Origin: Bacteroidota bacterium
GTDB taxonomy: Bacteria > Bacteroidota > Bacteroidia > Flavobacteriales_F > PHOS-HE28
Direction of reading: 5' to 3'
Length of the DNA: 13,224 nt
NCBI GenBank assembly: GCA_023428865.1
Contig: JAEYWT010000002.1
Location: 1-13,224 of the forward strand
Of this stretch, positions 6,907 to 13,224 are shown piece by piece. A program made the translations under genes and the position numbers. Below the pieces are notes generated by a model. It ran no database searches. It was not told the origin of the DNA and saw only the letters and a list, made by a program, of their open reading frames with translations. Each line of letters starts with the position of its first letter. The first letter of the stretch is position 1.

Positions 6907-8313
6907 TCAGCAGCCGAAAAGGTGCTTGCTGGCGGCCAGGAGGCGGGCCTCGTCGAAGGGCTTCGCGGTAAGCTGGGTGCCGAAAGGAAGCCCGTTGCTG
7001 TGTGTGCCGGTGGGTAGGCTGATGGCGGGAACCCCTGCGAGGTTGGCCTGCACGGTAAAGATATCTTGAAGGTACATGGCCACCGGGTCGGTAATAGCGC
7101 CATGGCCAAAAGCGGTGCTGGGGCAGGTCGGACTCAGAATGATATCGTACTGCTCGAAGGTGGCCAGGGTGTGGTCGCGGATGATGCGGCGCACCCGCTG
7201 AGCCTGGGCGTAGTAGGCATCGTAATAACCGGCGCTAAGCACGAATGTGCCGAGGAGGATACGGCGCTTCACCTCGGGACCGAAGCCTTCGGTGCGACTG
7301 AGACGATAGGTCTCGTCAACGCCTTGTGCCTTGGTGCTACGGTGCCCAAAACGGACGCCATCGAAGCGGGCCAGGTTGCTGCTGGCTTCGGCAGTCGCAA
7401 GGATGTAATAGGTGGGCACCTGGTGGTCCAATAGCGGCACCGAAATGGGGTCCACTGTATGGCCTTCGGCTTTCAAGCGATCGATGTGCGCTTGCATGTG
7501 CGCCACCACTTCGGCATCCATTCCGGGGCGTTCCAAACCCTCGCGGTAGTAGGCGAAGCGGAGCTTACCCGGGTGCTCCAAGGTGATCGGTTGCACGGGC
7601 CGCTGGCTGGTGGTGCTATCCTTGGGGTCGTGGCCGGCCATCACTTGGAAAACCGCAGCGGCATCGTCCACGCTGTGAGCGAACGGGCCGATCTGATCGA
7701 AGCTGCTGGCGAAGGCGATGAGGCCATAACGACTGATACGACCGTAGGTGGGCTTGAGGCCTACGGTTCCGGTGAATGATGCTGGTTGGCGGATGCTTCC
7801 ACCGGTATCACTTCCCAACGCCACGTGTGCCGTACCTGCTGCCACGGAAGCTGCGGCACCACCGCTGGAGCCGCCGGGTACCTTGGTGGGGTCAACGGGG
7901 TTGAGCACCTTGCCGAAGGCACTGTTCTCGTTGCTGCTGCCCATGGCGAACTCGTCGCAATTGGTGCGGCCGATGATGACCGCATCGGCGGCGAGCAGCC
8001 TTTCTACTGCGGTGGCGCTGTAGAGCGAGGTGAAGCCTTCGAGGATGCGCGAGCTGGCGCTGACCTTGTGGCCTTTGTAGCAGATGTTGTCCTTGATGCT
8101 TAGCACCATGCCCGCGAGCGCGCCGGCTTGGCCAGCCTTCATGCGGGCCTGCACGTGTGCGGCTTGTTCGCGAGCGCTCTCGTTGAAGAGTTCCAGGTAA
8201 GCGTTCAGCTCGCGTTGAGCATCGGCCGCACCGAGGGCGTGTTCAACAGTGGCTACGATGTCGCTGGAACGCGGCAGCAGGGCGCCTTCGGAAAGGGACT
8301 TGGAGGAACTCAC
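6907..8313 (-). CDS. gatA: Asp-tRNA(Asn)/Glu-tRNA(Gln) amidotransferase subunit A
   Basis: 468 residues, close to the usual GatA length. GatA is the amidase subunit of GatCAB: it frees ammonia from glutamine and passes it to GatB, which amidates misacylated Glu-tRNA(Gln) or Asp-tRNA(Asn). The amidase-signature triad is fully present: Lys74 in SIKDNI, cis-Ser149 in PGGSSGG and nucleophile Ser173 in GSDTGGSIRQP. The 75- and 24-residue spacings are those of the family. GRTNCDEFAMGSSNENSAFG (residues 115-134) and VGLKPTYGRISRYGL are GatA-typical and argue against a general amidase. The start is a GTG 16 bases after the tatA stop; no better start exists before residue 58. gatB and gatC are not in the window. 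Position directly behind tatA suggests co-transcription rather than shared function. Confidence 0.93.
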   Translation of the reverse strand: MSSSKSLSEGALLPRSSDIVATVEHALGAADAQRELNAYLELFNESAREQAAHVQARMKAGQAGALAGMVLSIKDNICYKGHKVSASSRILEGFTSLYSATAVERLLAADAVIIGRTNCDEFAMGSSNENSAFGKVLNPVDPTKVPGGSSGGAAASVAAGTAHVALGSDTGGSIRQPASFTGTVGLKPTYGRISRYGLIAFASSFDQIGPFAHSVDDAAAVFQVMAGHDPKDSTTSQRPVQPITLEHPGKLRFAYYREGLERPGMDAEVVAHMQAHIDRLKAEGHTVDPISVPLLDHQVPTYYILATAEASSNLARFDGVRFGHRSTKAQGVDETYRLSRTEGFGPEVKRRILLGTFVLSAGYYDAYYAQAQRVRRIIRDHTLATFEQYDIILSPTCPSTAFGHGAITDPVAMYLQDIFTVQANLAGVPAISLPTGTHSNGLPFGTQLTAKPFDEARLLAASKHLFGC

Positions 8314-8329
8314 GGCGGCGAAAGGCGGA

Positions 8330-8518
8330 CTACTTGGCGTCGTCCTTCTTGTCTTCGCCTTTGCTGGCGTCCTTGAACTCCTTCATGCCCTGGCCCAGGC
8401 CGCGCATCAGTTCGGGGATCTTCTTGCCGCCGAACAGCAGCAAGAGGACCACGACGATCAGTACGACCTGCCAAGGACCAACAACGCCAAGCAGGATGGA
8501 AAGGGTGGGCAGAAACAT
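8330..8518 (-). CDS. tatA: Sec-independent (Tat) translocase subunit TatA
   Basis: 62 residues, typical of TatA/TatE. A short periplasmic start leads into one membrane helix (about residues 14-29, WQVVLIVVVLLLLFGG). The hinge FGGKKIPELMRGLGQG follows, then an amphipathic helix and a Lys/Asp-rich tail (EDKKDDAK). TatA oligomers form the passage for folded, twin-arginine-tagged proteins in the inner membrane with TatC. Bacteroidota usually lack a distinct TatB, so this protein may serve both roles. tatC is not in the window. The gene lies 47 bases after the EnvC-like gene and 16 bases before gatA, and has its own likely -7 box 20 bases upstream of the ATG. Confidence 0.93.
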   Translation of the reverse strand: MFLPTLSILLGVVGPWQVVLIVVVLLLLFGGKKIPELMRGLGQGMKEFKDASKGEDKKDDAK

Positions 8519-8538
8519 GTCCGCGGGGGATTGTGGGC

Positions 8539-8546
8539 CAAAGGTA
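8539..8546 (-). promoter_or_regulatory. -7 promoter box (TAnnTTTG) upstream of tatA
   Basis: TACCTTTG on the - strand matches the Bacteroidota -7 consensus exactly, in the 47-base gap before tatA. Transcription would start about 13 bases before the ATG. No TTG is found at the right distance for the -33 element (the nearest is 31 bases away), so this is half a promoter. It would let tatA-gatA be expressed separately from the upstream envelope genes. Confidence 0.42.
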
Positions 8547-8565
8547 GCCTATCGGGGGCAGTGGA

Positions 8566-9813
8566 TCAGTCGCGGAACAACCACGGCCCAGGATCGACCT
8601 TCACGAGGCCGTCTGCGGTGATCTTCCACAGTTCCACGTGTGCTATGGAACCGTTGTCATCGGTAAGCACGGTGCCTACGTTCTGTTTGGTGTCCACCTT
8701 TTGGCCTTTGGTGACCGAGACATCGCGCAAATTGCTGTACACGCTGCGGTAGATACCGTGGCTAATGATGACCGCCTTTCCGGCGCCAGGGATCACGATC
8801 ACGCTGCTGACCTCACCGCGGAACAGCGCACGAACGGCGGCGTTCTTCTCGGTGGTGATGTCGATGCCGTTGTTCTCGATGGTGATGCCGGGCAGCACCG
8901 GGTGCGGCTGCTTGCCGAATCGGCTGGTGATGACACCCTTTTCCACGGGCCAAGGCAATTTGCCTTTGTTCTTCTCGAAATCGGTGTTGAGCTCTTTCGC
9001 CTCGGGTGTAAGGCTGAGGTCCAACTTGGCGGGCGCACCGGGTTTGGTGCCAGCGGCGGGTTTGGGCTTCAGCTCGGCTTCGATGGCTTTGCGAATAGCG
9101 GCATCCAGATCCCGGCGCTGTCTCTCTTGTTTCTTCTGTGTTTCGCGTAGGCGTCCTTCTTCCTTCTTCAGGTTGTTGAGCGCACTTTGTTGGCCGCTGC
9201 GGTCGTGGTTCAACTTCTGGCGCTCGGCCTGCTGTTCTGTCACGAGCTTCGTCTTCTCTTCGCGCTGCACCTGTAATCCAGCGAGCCGCTCATCGATGGT
9301 GGCGCGTGTTTCTTCGATCAATGCGGCTTGGCGTTTACGCTGTTCGGCGATCTGTGCCAGGTAGCGCGAGCGGCGGTAGGCCTGCTGGAAACTGTTGGCC
9401 GCGAAGAGGTAGCTCATGCGGTCGTAAGCGCTTCGGTTGCGGTAGGCGAACTGGAGCATGCGCGCATACTCTTCCTTCAGCTTCACCATATCCTGTTTCA
9501 GCGAGGACACCAGTTCCACATCTTCAGCGATGCGTTGATCCACTTTACGGAGCTCGCCGCTCATGGCATTGATGAGCTGTTCACGCGCGGCGATCTGGCT
9601 CTCCAGGAGCCGTAATTGTTCCTGTGTGACGCGCTGTTCCTTTCGGGCCTGATCGATCAAGGCCGTTGTGGTCTTGATCTGTTTGTCCAAAGCAGCGCGT
9701 TTCTTCTCGAGCTCTTTCTTGGTCTGTGCACTAAGGCCGATGGTGAACAGGGCGAGCACGAGCACCATGGCGCTGCGCAACAGTAGACCTGCGCGTTGCT
9801 GGAAGATGCTCAT
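8566..9813 (-). CDS. EnvC-like murein hydrolase activator (degenerate M23 peptidase with coiled coil)
   Basis: 415 residues: a signal peptide (LVLALFTIGLSAQ, cut near residue 29), a long Glu/Lys/Gln-rich coiled coil (about 30-248), a Lys/Pro/Ala linker, and a C-terminal LytM/M23 domain (about 285-415; WPVEKGVITSRFGKQPHPVLPG). The active site is incomplete: the HxxxD zinc motif reads N314-NGI-D318 and the HxH motif reads I390-A-H392, while His352 (SHG) is kept. Such a domain should not cut peptides. The architecture equals EnvC, which is pulled open by FtsEX and activates cell-wall amidases during division. By analogy this protein is probably a periplasmic amidase activator, though no ftsE, ftsX or amidase gene is in the window. 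Its ATG overlaps the stop of the DUF4292 gene (ATGA). Confidence 0.88.
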   Translation of the reverse strand: MSIFQQRAGLLLRSAMVLVLALFTIGLSAQTKKELEKKRAALDKQIKTTTALIDQARKEQRVTQEQLRLLESQIAAREQLINAMSGELRKVDQRIAEDVELVSSLKQDMVKLKEEYARMLQFAYRNRSAYDRMSYLFAANSFQQAYRRSRYLAQIAEQRKRQAALIEETRATIDERLAGLQVQREEKTKLVTEQQAERQKLNHDRSGQQSALNNLKKEEGRLRETQKKQERQRRDLDAAIRKAIEAELKPKPAAGTKPGAPAKLDLSLTPEAKELNTDFEKNKGKLPWPVEKGVITSRFGKQPHPVLPGITIENNGIDITTEKNAAVRALFRGEVSSVIVIPGAGKAVIISHGIYRSVYSNLRDVSVTKGQKVDTKQNVGTVLTDDNGSIAHVELWKITADGLVKVDPGPWLFRD

Positions 9814-10700
9814 GGCATGGGGGTGAATTTTTCCGGTATACGGAAGCTCATCTGCAGCGGGCCTGCAAGTTCGATACGCGACAGCTCCAATTCACCACTG
9901 GCCTGGCGCACTCCATCGGTCAAGGTGATGCGGATGCGTGTTGGTAGGTGGTGGATATCGGCACCGCCACGTTCTTCATAACGCACATCGGCGGTCTGGT
10001 CGCGCATGAGGTCGGCGATCTGTACACGCGCGATGCGGTAGTCGTCGGGGTCTATCCAATAGCGGAGCACGATGGCTTCCTTCTCTTCGGCTTTGCGCAG
10101 GGTGCGTTCCAAGCGCTTCTCCTTCATGTCGCGGTCGCGGGCCAGGGTGTCGCCGGGGCTAATGTCCTCTGCGGCGCGGATGAATTTGCGCTTCTCCTTG
10201 CTGGTAAGCACGTACAGGCCGTCTTCGCGATCATTGCGGTATTTTTCGTTCGGGTCCAGGCCGATGGGTCTGCCGAGCAGGGCTTGCTGGAAGAGGTGGA
10301 GGCTGGGCTGTAAGCCGAACTTCGCCTTGGCTGAGGAGGTGTCGCCCACGAAGTATTGGTCGTGTACCTTATCCATCAGCTTGAGGGAGTCCGGTGTGAG
10401 CAGGATACGTGCGAGCTCGATGCCGAGCGCGGGTACCACGCTGATCCAGGCGGCACTGTCGCTAACGGAGCGGATCTGCGCCTTGAAGCTCTTGCGGCTA
10501 TCGGGCAGGTTGATCTCCACACCGGCCTTGGCGGAATAGTACCGGAAGGTGTCGGCGTGTGCCGAGATGATGCGTTCGAGCAACTTCTCTGCAGAGCGCG
10601 GCGGAAGTTCGGGCCTAAGGATGGGGATCGGCTTGCGAGACTTGCATCCGGCGGCGAAGAGGAGCGCAACCAGCGCCAGCACTTTGCTCGTACCGTTCAT
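9810..10700 (-). CDS. DUF4292-type outer-membrane lipoprotein
   Basis: 296 residues with a lipoprotein signal (VALLFAAGC, acylated Cys19; next residues KSRK, not the inner-membrane Asp). The rest resembles the DUF4292 family of Bacteroidota: FRYYSAKAGVEI, then SVSDSAAWISVVPALGIELARILLTPDSLKLMDK, here described only by its segments around residues 77-111. This alternation of strands that measure small substitutions in 'AWISVVPALGIE' recalls LolA/LolB-fold lipoprotein carriers, so a lipid- or lipoprotein-binding role is possible but unproven. A strongly charged stretch (about residues 165-215: KEKRKF, RDRDMKEKRLERTLRKAEEKE) interrupts the strand pattern and may be an insertion. The gene overlaps both neighbours by ATGA (start in the TPR stop, stop in the EnvC-like start), indicating translational coupling and related work in the envelope. 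Confidence 0.82.
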   Translation of the reverse strand: MNGTSKVLALVALLFAAGCKSRKPIPILRPELPPRSAEKLLERIISAHADTFRYYSAKAGVEINLPDSRKSFKAQIRSVSDSAAWISVVPALGIELARILLTPDSLKLMDKVHDQYFVGDTSSAKAKFGLQPSLHLFQQALLGRPIGLDPNEKYRNDREDGLYVLTSKEKRKFIRAAEDISPGDTLARDRDMKEKRLERTLRKAEEKEAIVLRYWIDPDDYRIARVQIADLMRDQTADVRYEERGGADIHHLPTRIRITLTDGVRQASGELELSRIELAGPLQMSFRIPEKFTPMP

Positions 10701-12520
10701 TCCACCCGAATGCCTTCGTTGATCTTGCGATCGATCAGTTCACTTGCGCCACCCAGGCTCTTCGCCCTGCGCCATTGCTCCATGGCGGCGGTCTTATCGC
10801 CTAGCTCGAAGAGGATGTCGCCGTAATGCTCCACCACCACACCATCAGCATCGCCAGCGCTGAGGGCTTTTTCGATCCAGGTGCGCGCATCGGCATAACG
10901 GCCCAGGCGGAAGAGCACCCAAGCATAGGTGTCCATGTAGGTGGCCGATCCGGGGGTAAGCTCCAGGGAGCGTTTGCTCATGCGCTCGGCCTTTTCCAAT
11001 TGTGCGTTGCGCACGCTGAGGTAGTAGGCGTAGTTGTTGAGCGTGCCGGAGTTGTCGGGCTCCAGTGCGAGGGCCTTGTCATACGCCTTGTCGGATTCGG
11101 TGTGGCGTGCAGCTTCATGGTAGGCATCGCCCAAACTGCTCCAGAACTGCGCCAGCATAGGTGGATTGTCCACCACGACATCACGCCCGGTGATCAAGGT
11201 CTCCACAGCTTGGTCGTGCTTGCCGAGCTGGGAGAGAGCGATGCCGTTGTACAGGTAGGGTTCCGGTACGGTGGGGAAGATGCTGATGGCTTCTTCGGCA
11301 TCATTGTGCAGGGCTTCGTAGTCGCGCAGTTGCAGGTCGAGCTGGAGCAACTGCATGTGGATGGGGAAGCGCTCTTTCTCGGTGCGCAGCGCGATACGGA
11401 ACTGATCGCGCGCTTCGCTGAACTTGCCATCGCGCAGCAGGAAGTCGCCGTGTATGGTGTGTGGTTTGCCGCTTTCGGGGTGTGCCTTCTCCAGGGCTTC
11501 GATGAGGGTGTAGGAGCGGCGGATCAGATCGGGCCGATCGTTCGGGTTCTCGCCCTCGCGTTGGGTCATCTCGAAGAAGCCGATGAGCACCTGCATTTTG
11601 GCGTCGATGTCGAGGTCGGGGTCGAGGAAGGCGATGCCGAGCTCGTCGTAGGCCTCTTCCATCTTACCTACGCTGTAGTAATGTTCCGCCAAGGCGATGC
11701 GGAGCATGCTGTTGTCGGGATCCAGCTCGAGGGTGCGCTTGTACTGTTCCAGGGCTTTGTCGTGCTGGCCTTGCTGATCGTACAGTTCGGCCAACAAACC
11801 CATGTATTGGGGCTGGTTGGGATAGGCTTTCACGGCACGTTCCACGAGCGCTTGTGCTTCGGGTAGTTTGCCGCTTTGGGTAAGCATGCCGAACTCTTGC
11901 ATGATCAACTCTTCGCTAAGGCCGAAGCGCTGTTCCTGATCGTTGTAGACCTTGATGGCCTCATCCACCTTGCCGCTGTAGGCGAGCATGTTGGCCAGGT
12001 CGAAGTAGACCTCGTACCGCTCGGGCCACTTTGCCAACACTTCACGGTACACGGCAGCCGCCTCATTGGTCTGGCGGTTCTGGGAGTAGAGGTCGGCCAG
12101 GAGGAAGCGGTACCAGATGTTCTCCTTATCCGCAGCCACTGCCCGTTTGGCATGATCCACAGCTGCGGGGAAGTTCTGGCCTTGGTGGTAGAGTTTGGCT
12201 AGTTCGAAGAGCGCGGCGCCGTTGGTGGGTTCCAGCTTCAGGCATTGCTGGTAGAGCACTACGGCCTTTTGTGGTTGGCCTCCAAGACGAGCTTGTGTGG
12301 CTTCCATGAAGAGGCGCATGACCTGGGCGCGCTTATCGGCAGCGGCACTTACCGGTGCTCCGCTTTCGGGGTCTACCGCTGGATGTTTCTCCACCACGGT
12401 CTTGCTACCACCACAGGCAGCCAGGGCGAGGGTGAAGAGCACGACCACCAAGTGCCCCACCAGGTTGAGCGGACCACGGAGCGCGGCCGCGCCGGAAGAG
12501 GGGGCTTGGTGTATGTTCAT
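10697..12520 (-). CDS. TPR-repeat lipoprotein
   Basis: 607 residues. The signal peptide is unusually long, with the lipobox LAAC and acylated Cys at residue 36, then GGSKTVVEK. From about residue 66 to the end the protein is almost entirely 34-residue tetratricopeptide repeats. I count about a dozen clear units with W/Y-A-L-G-A-P positions, such as YMGLLAELYDQQGQHDKALE and YGDILFELGDKTAAMEQWRR, with one degenerate stretch near residues 305-340. TPR solenoids are scaffolds for protein partners; an outer-membrane-anchored periplasmic adaptor is the likely role. There is no enzyme domain. It sits between a nucleotidylyltransferase and the DUF4292 lipoprotein, overlapping each by four bases (ATGA), so these products are made in step. 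Which complex it serves cannot be seen here. Confidence 0.85.
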   Translation of the reverse strand: MNIHQAPSSGAAALRGPLNLVGHLVVVLFTLALAACGGSKTVVEKHPAVDPESGAPVSAAADKRAQVMRLFMEATQARLGGQPQKAVVLYQQCLKLEPTNGAALFELAKLYHQGQNFPAAVDHAKRAVAADKENIWYRFLLADLYSQNRQTNEAAAVYREVLAKWPERYEVYFDLANMLAYSGKVDEAIKVYNDQEQRFGLSEELIMQEFGMLTQSGKLPEAQALVERAVKAYPNQPQYMGLLAELYDQQGQHDKALEQYKRTLELDPDNSMLRIALAEHYYSVGKMEEAYDELGIAFLDPDLDIDAKMQVLIGFFEMTQREGENPNDRPDLIRRSYTLIEALEKAHPESGKPHTIHGDFLLRDGKFSEARDQFRIALRTEKERFPIHMQLLQLDLQLRDYEALHNDAEEAISIFPTVPEPYLYNGIALSQLGKHDQAVETLITGRDVVVDNPPMLAQFWSSLGDAYHEAARHTESDKAYDKALALEPDNSGTLNNYAYYLSVRNAQLEKAERMSKRSLELTPGSATYMDTYAWVLFRLGRYADARTWIEKALSAGDADGVVVEHYGDILFELGDKTAAMEQWRRAKSLGGASELIDRKINEGIRVE

Positions 12521-13224
12521 CCGAGGGTACTGTCGTCGCTGATGCTCACATCAAGGGCCGTGCCCTTCACGCTGGCGCGCTCGCCGATCATGCTGTTGTC
12601 CATCACGCAGTCCTGTACACGCGTATGGCCACGCAGGATCGAATTCTTCACAACACTGCCGCTGATCACCGCACCGGCTTCGATCGAAACGTTCGGTCCC
12701 ACGATGCTGTTCGTGATCGTCACGTTCTCGCCGATGAAGCATGGTTCGATCACCACGCTGTTCTCCTTCTTCAGCGAAGTGCTCACGAGGCTCTTGTCGC
12801 CCTTGAGGAAACCGAGCACCTTGGTGTTGGTGTCCACCATGGCGTTCTTGTTGCCGCAGTCCATCCACACATCCACGCTGCCAGCCTTGAAGCGCGCGCC
12901 TTTCTGCTTCATGTTCTCCATGGCGTTGGTCAGCTGGTACTCACCTTTGTCCTTGATGTCGTTATCGATCAAGAACTGCATCTCCTTGCGCAGGTATTCG
13001 CCATCGGCGAAGTAGTAGATGCCGATGATGGCGAGGTCGCTCACGAAGGTCTGCGGCTTCTCCACGAACTCGGTGATGATGCCGTTGTCATCGAGCTTCA
13101 CCACACCGAAGGGTTTGGGGTCGGCGACCTTGTTCACCCAGATCACGCCGTCGCAGTCCTTGTCCAGTTTCAGTTGGGCGCGGAAGAGGGTGTCGGCGAA
13201 GGCTACGATCACGCGGCCGTTGAG
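12517..13224 (-). CDS. Sugar-phosphate nucleotidylyltransferase with left-handed beta-helix tail (5' truncated)
   Basis: The frame runs off the right edge, so the N-terminal GxGTRL nucleotide-binding loop lies outside. The visible 235 residues begin in the Rossmann-type domain (VIVAFADTLF), continue with KVADPKPFGVVKLDDNGIIT, FVEKPQ, DLAIIGIYYF and GEYQLTNAMENM, and include the sugar/metal region DVWMDCGNK. These are hallmarks of RmlA/UTP-glucose-1-phosphate type enzymes that make NDP-sugars from sugar 1-phosphates. The last ~80 residues change to hexapeptide-repeat style (FIGENVTITNSIVGPNVSIE ... VISGSVVKNSILRGHTRVQD), a left-handed beta-helix as in GlmU-like proteins. No acetyltransferase active site is evident, so this tail may only assist oligomerisation or regulation. 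The sugar is not determinable. Its stop overlaps the TPR gene start (ATGA). Confidence 0.87.
   Translation of the reverse strand, partial: LNGRVIVAFADTLFRAQLKLDKDCDGVIWVNKVADPKPFGVVKLDDNGIITEFVEKPQTFVSDLAIIGIYYFADGEYLRKEMQFLIDNDIKDKGEYQLTNAMENMKQKGARFKAGSVDVWMDCGNKNAMVDTNTKVLGFLKGDKSLVSTSLKKENSVVIEPCFIGENVTITNSIVGPNVSIEAGAVISGSVVKNSILRGHTRVQDCVMDNSMIGERASVKGTALDVSISDDSTLG

Noticed and set aside
10826..11866. Long open frame of 346 codons on the + strand opposite the TPR gene
   Set aside because: It is antisense to an unmistakable TPR protein; its Val/Gly/His/Gln-rich repetitive composition is what the complement of TPR codons yields in GC-rich DNA.
12245..13015. 256-codon + strand frame opposite the nucleotidylyltransferase and TPR start
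   Set aside because: Low-complexity Ser/Thr/Leu-rich translation, fully antisense to two recognised genes.
1..13224. Search by eye for CRISPR arrays, insertion-sequence ends, tRNA or rRNA genes and tandem repeats
   Set aside because: No regularly spaced repeats, transposase genes, tRNA-like cloverleaf or rRNA stretches were seen; the region is ordinary chromosome.

Overview
The window is a chromosomal housekeeping and cell-envelope segment from a member of the Bacteroidota, most likely a high-GC relative of the Flavobacteriales. The evidence is a type IX secretion sorting domain at the left edge, a lipoprotein of the DUF4292 type, a TatA encoded without TatB, and two boxes matching the Bacteroidota promoter consensus TAnnTTTG. 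Clear Shine-Dalgarno sequences are scarce, as usual in this phylum. I see no mobile element, CRISPR array, tRNA, rRNA or phage gene, and no sign of recent transfer.

Positions 1-4474 are read on the + strand. They hold the 3' end of a PorZ-like beta-propeller protein with a type IX secretion C-terminal domain, then recO (recombinational repair), a lipid-anchored oligopeptidase B-type serine peptidase, and an AraC-family regulator. The regulator converges on a small unknown gene, and the two share one CTAG as overlapping stop codons.

From 4471 to the right edge everything is on the - strand. Reading in the direction of transcription (right to left), the order is: the C-terminal part of a sugar-phosphate nucleotidylyltransferase with a beta-helix tail, a TPR lipoprotein, a DUF4292 lipoprotein and an EnvC-like degenerate M23 protein. 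Each of these starts inside the stop of the previous gene as ATGA. Next come tatA, with its own likely -7 box, and gatA. A 466-base gap carries a good promoter candidate and a leader hairpin. It is followed by a secreted MltD-like lytic transglycosylase with LysM repeats, a short gap, and the small unknown gene.

The theme of the right half is the cell envelope: nucleotide-sugar supply, two outer-membrane-type lipoproteins, a probable amidase activator, Tat export and peptidoglycan cleavage. GatA (tRNA amidation) is the exception. I do not see a clearly new defence or mobile system. The most interesting parts are the translationally coupled four-gene envelope operon, the long mltD leader and the 92-residue orphan.
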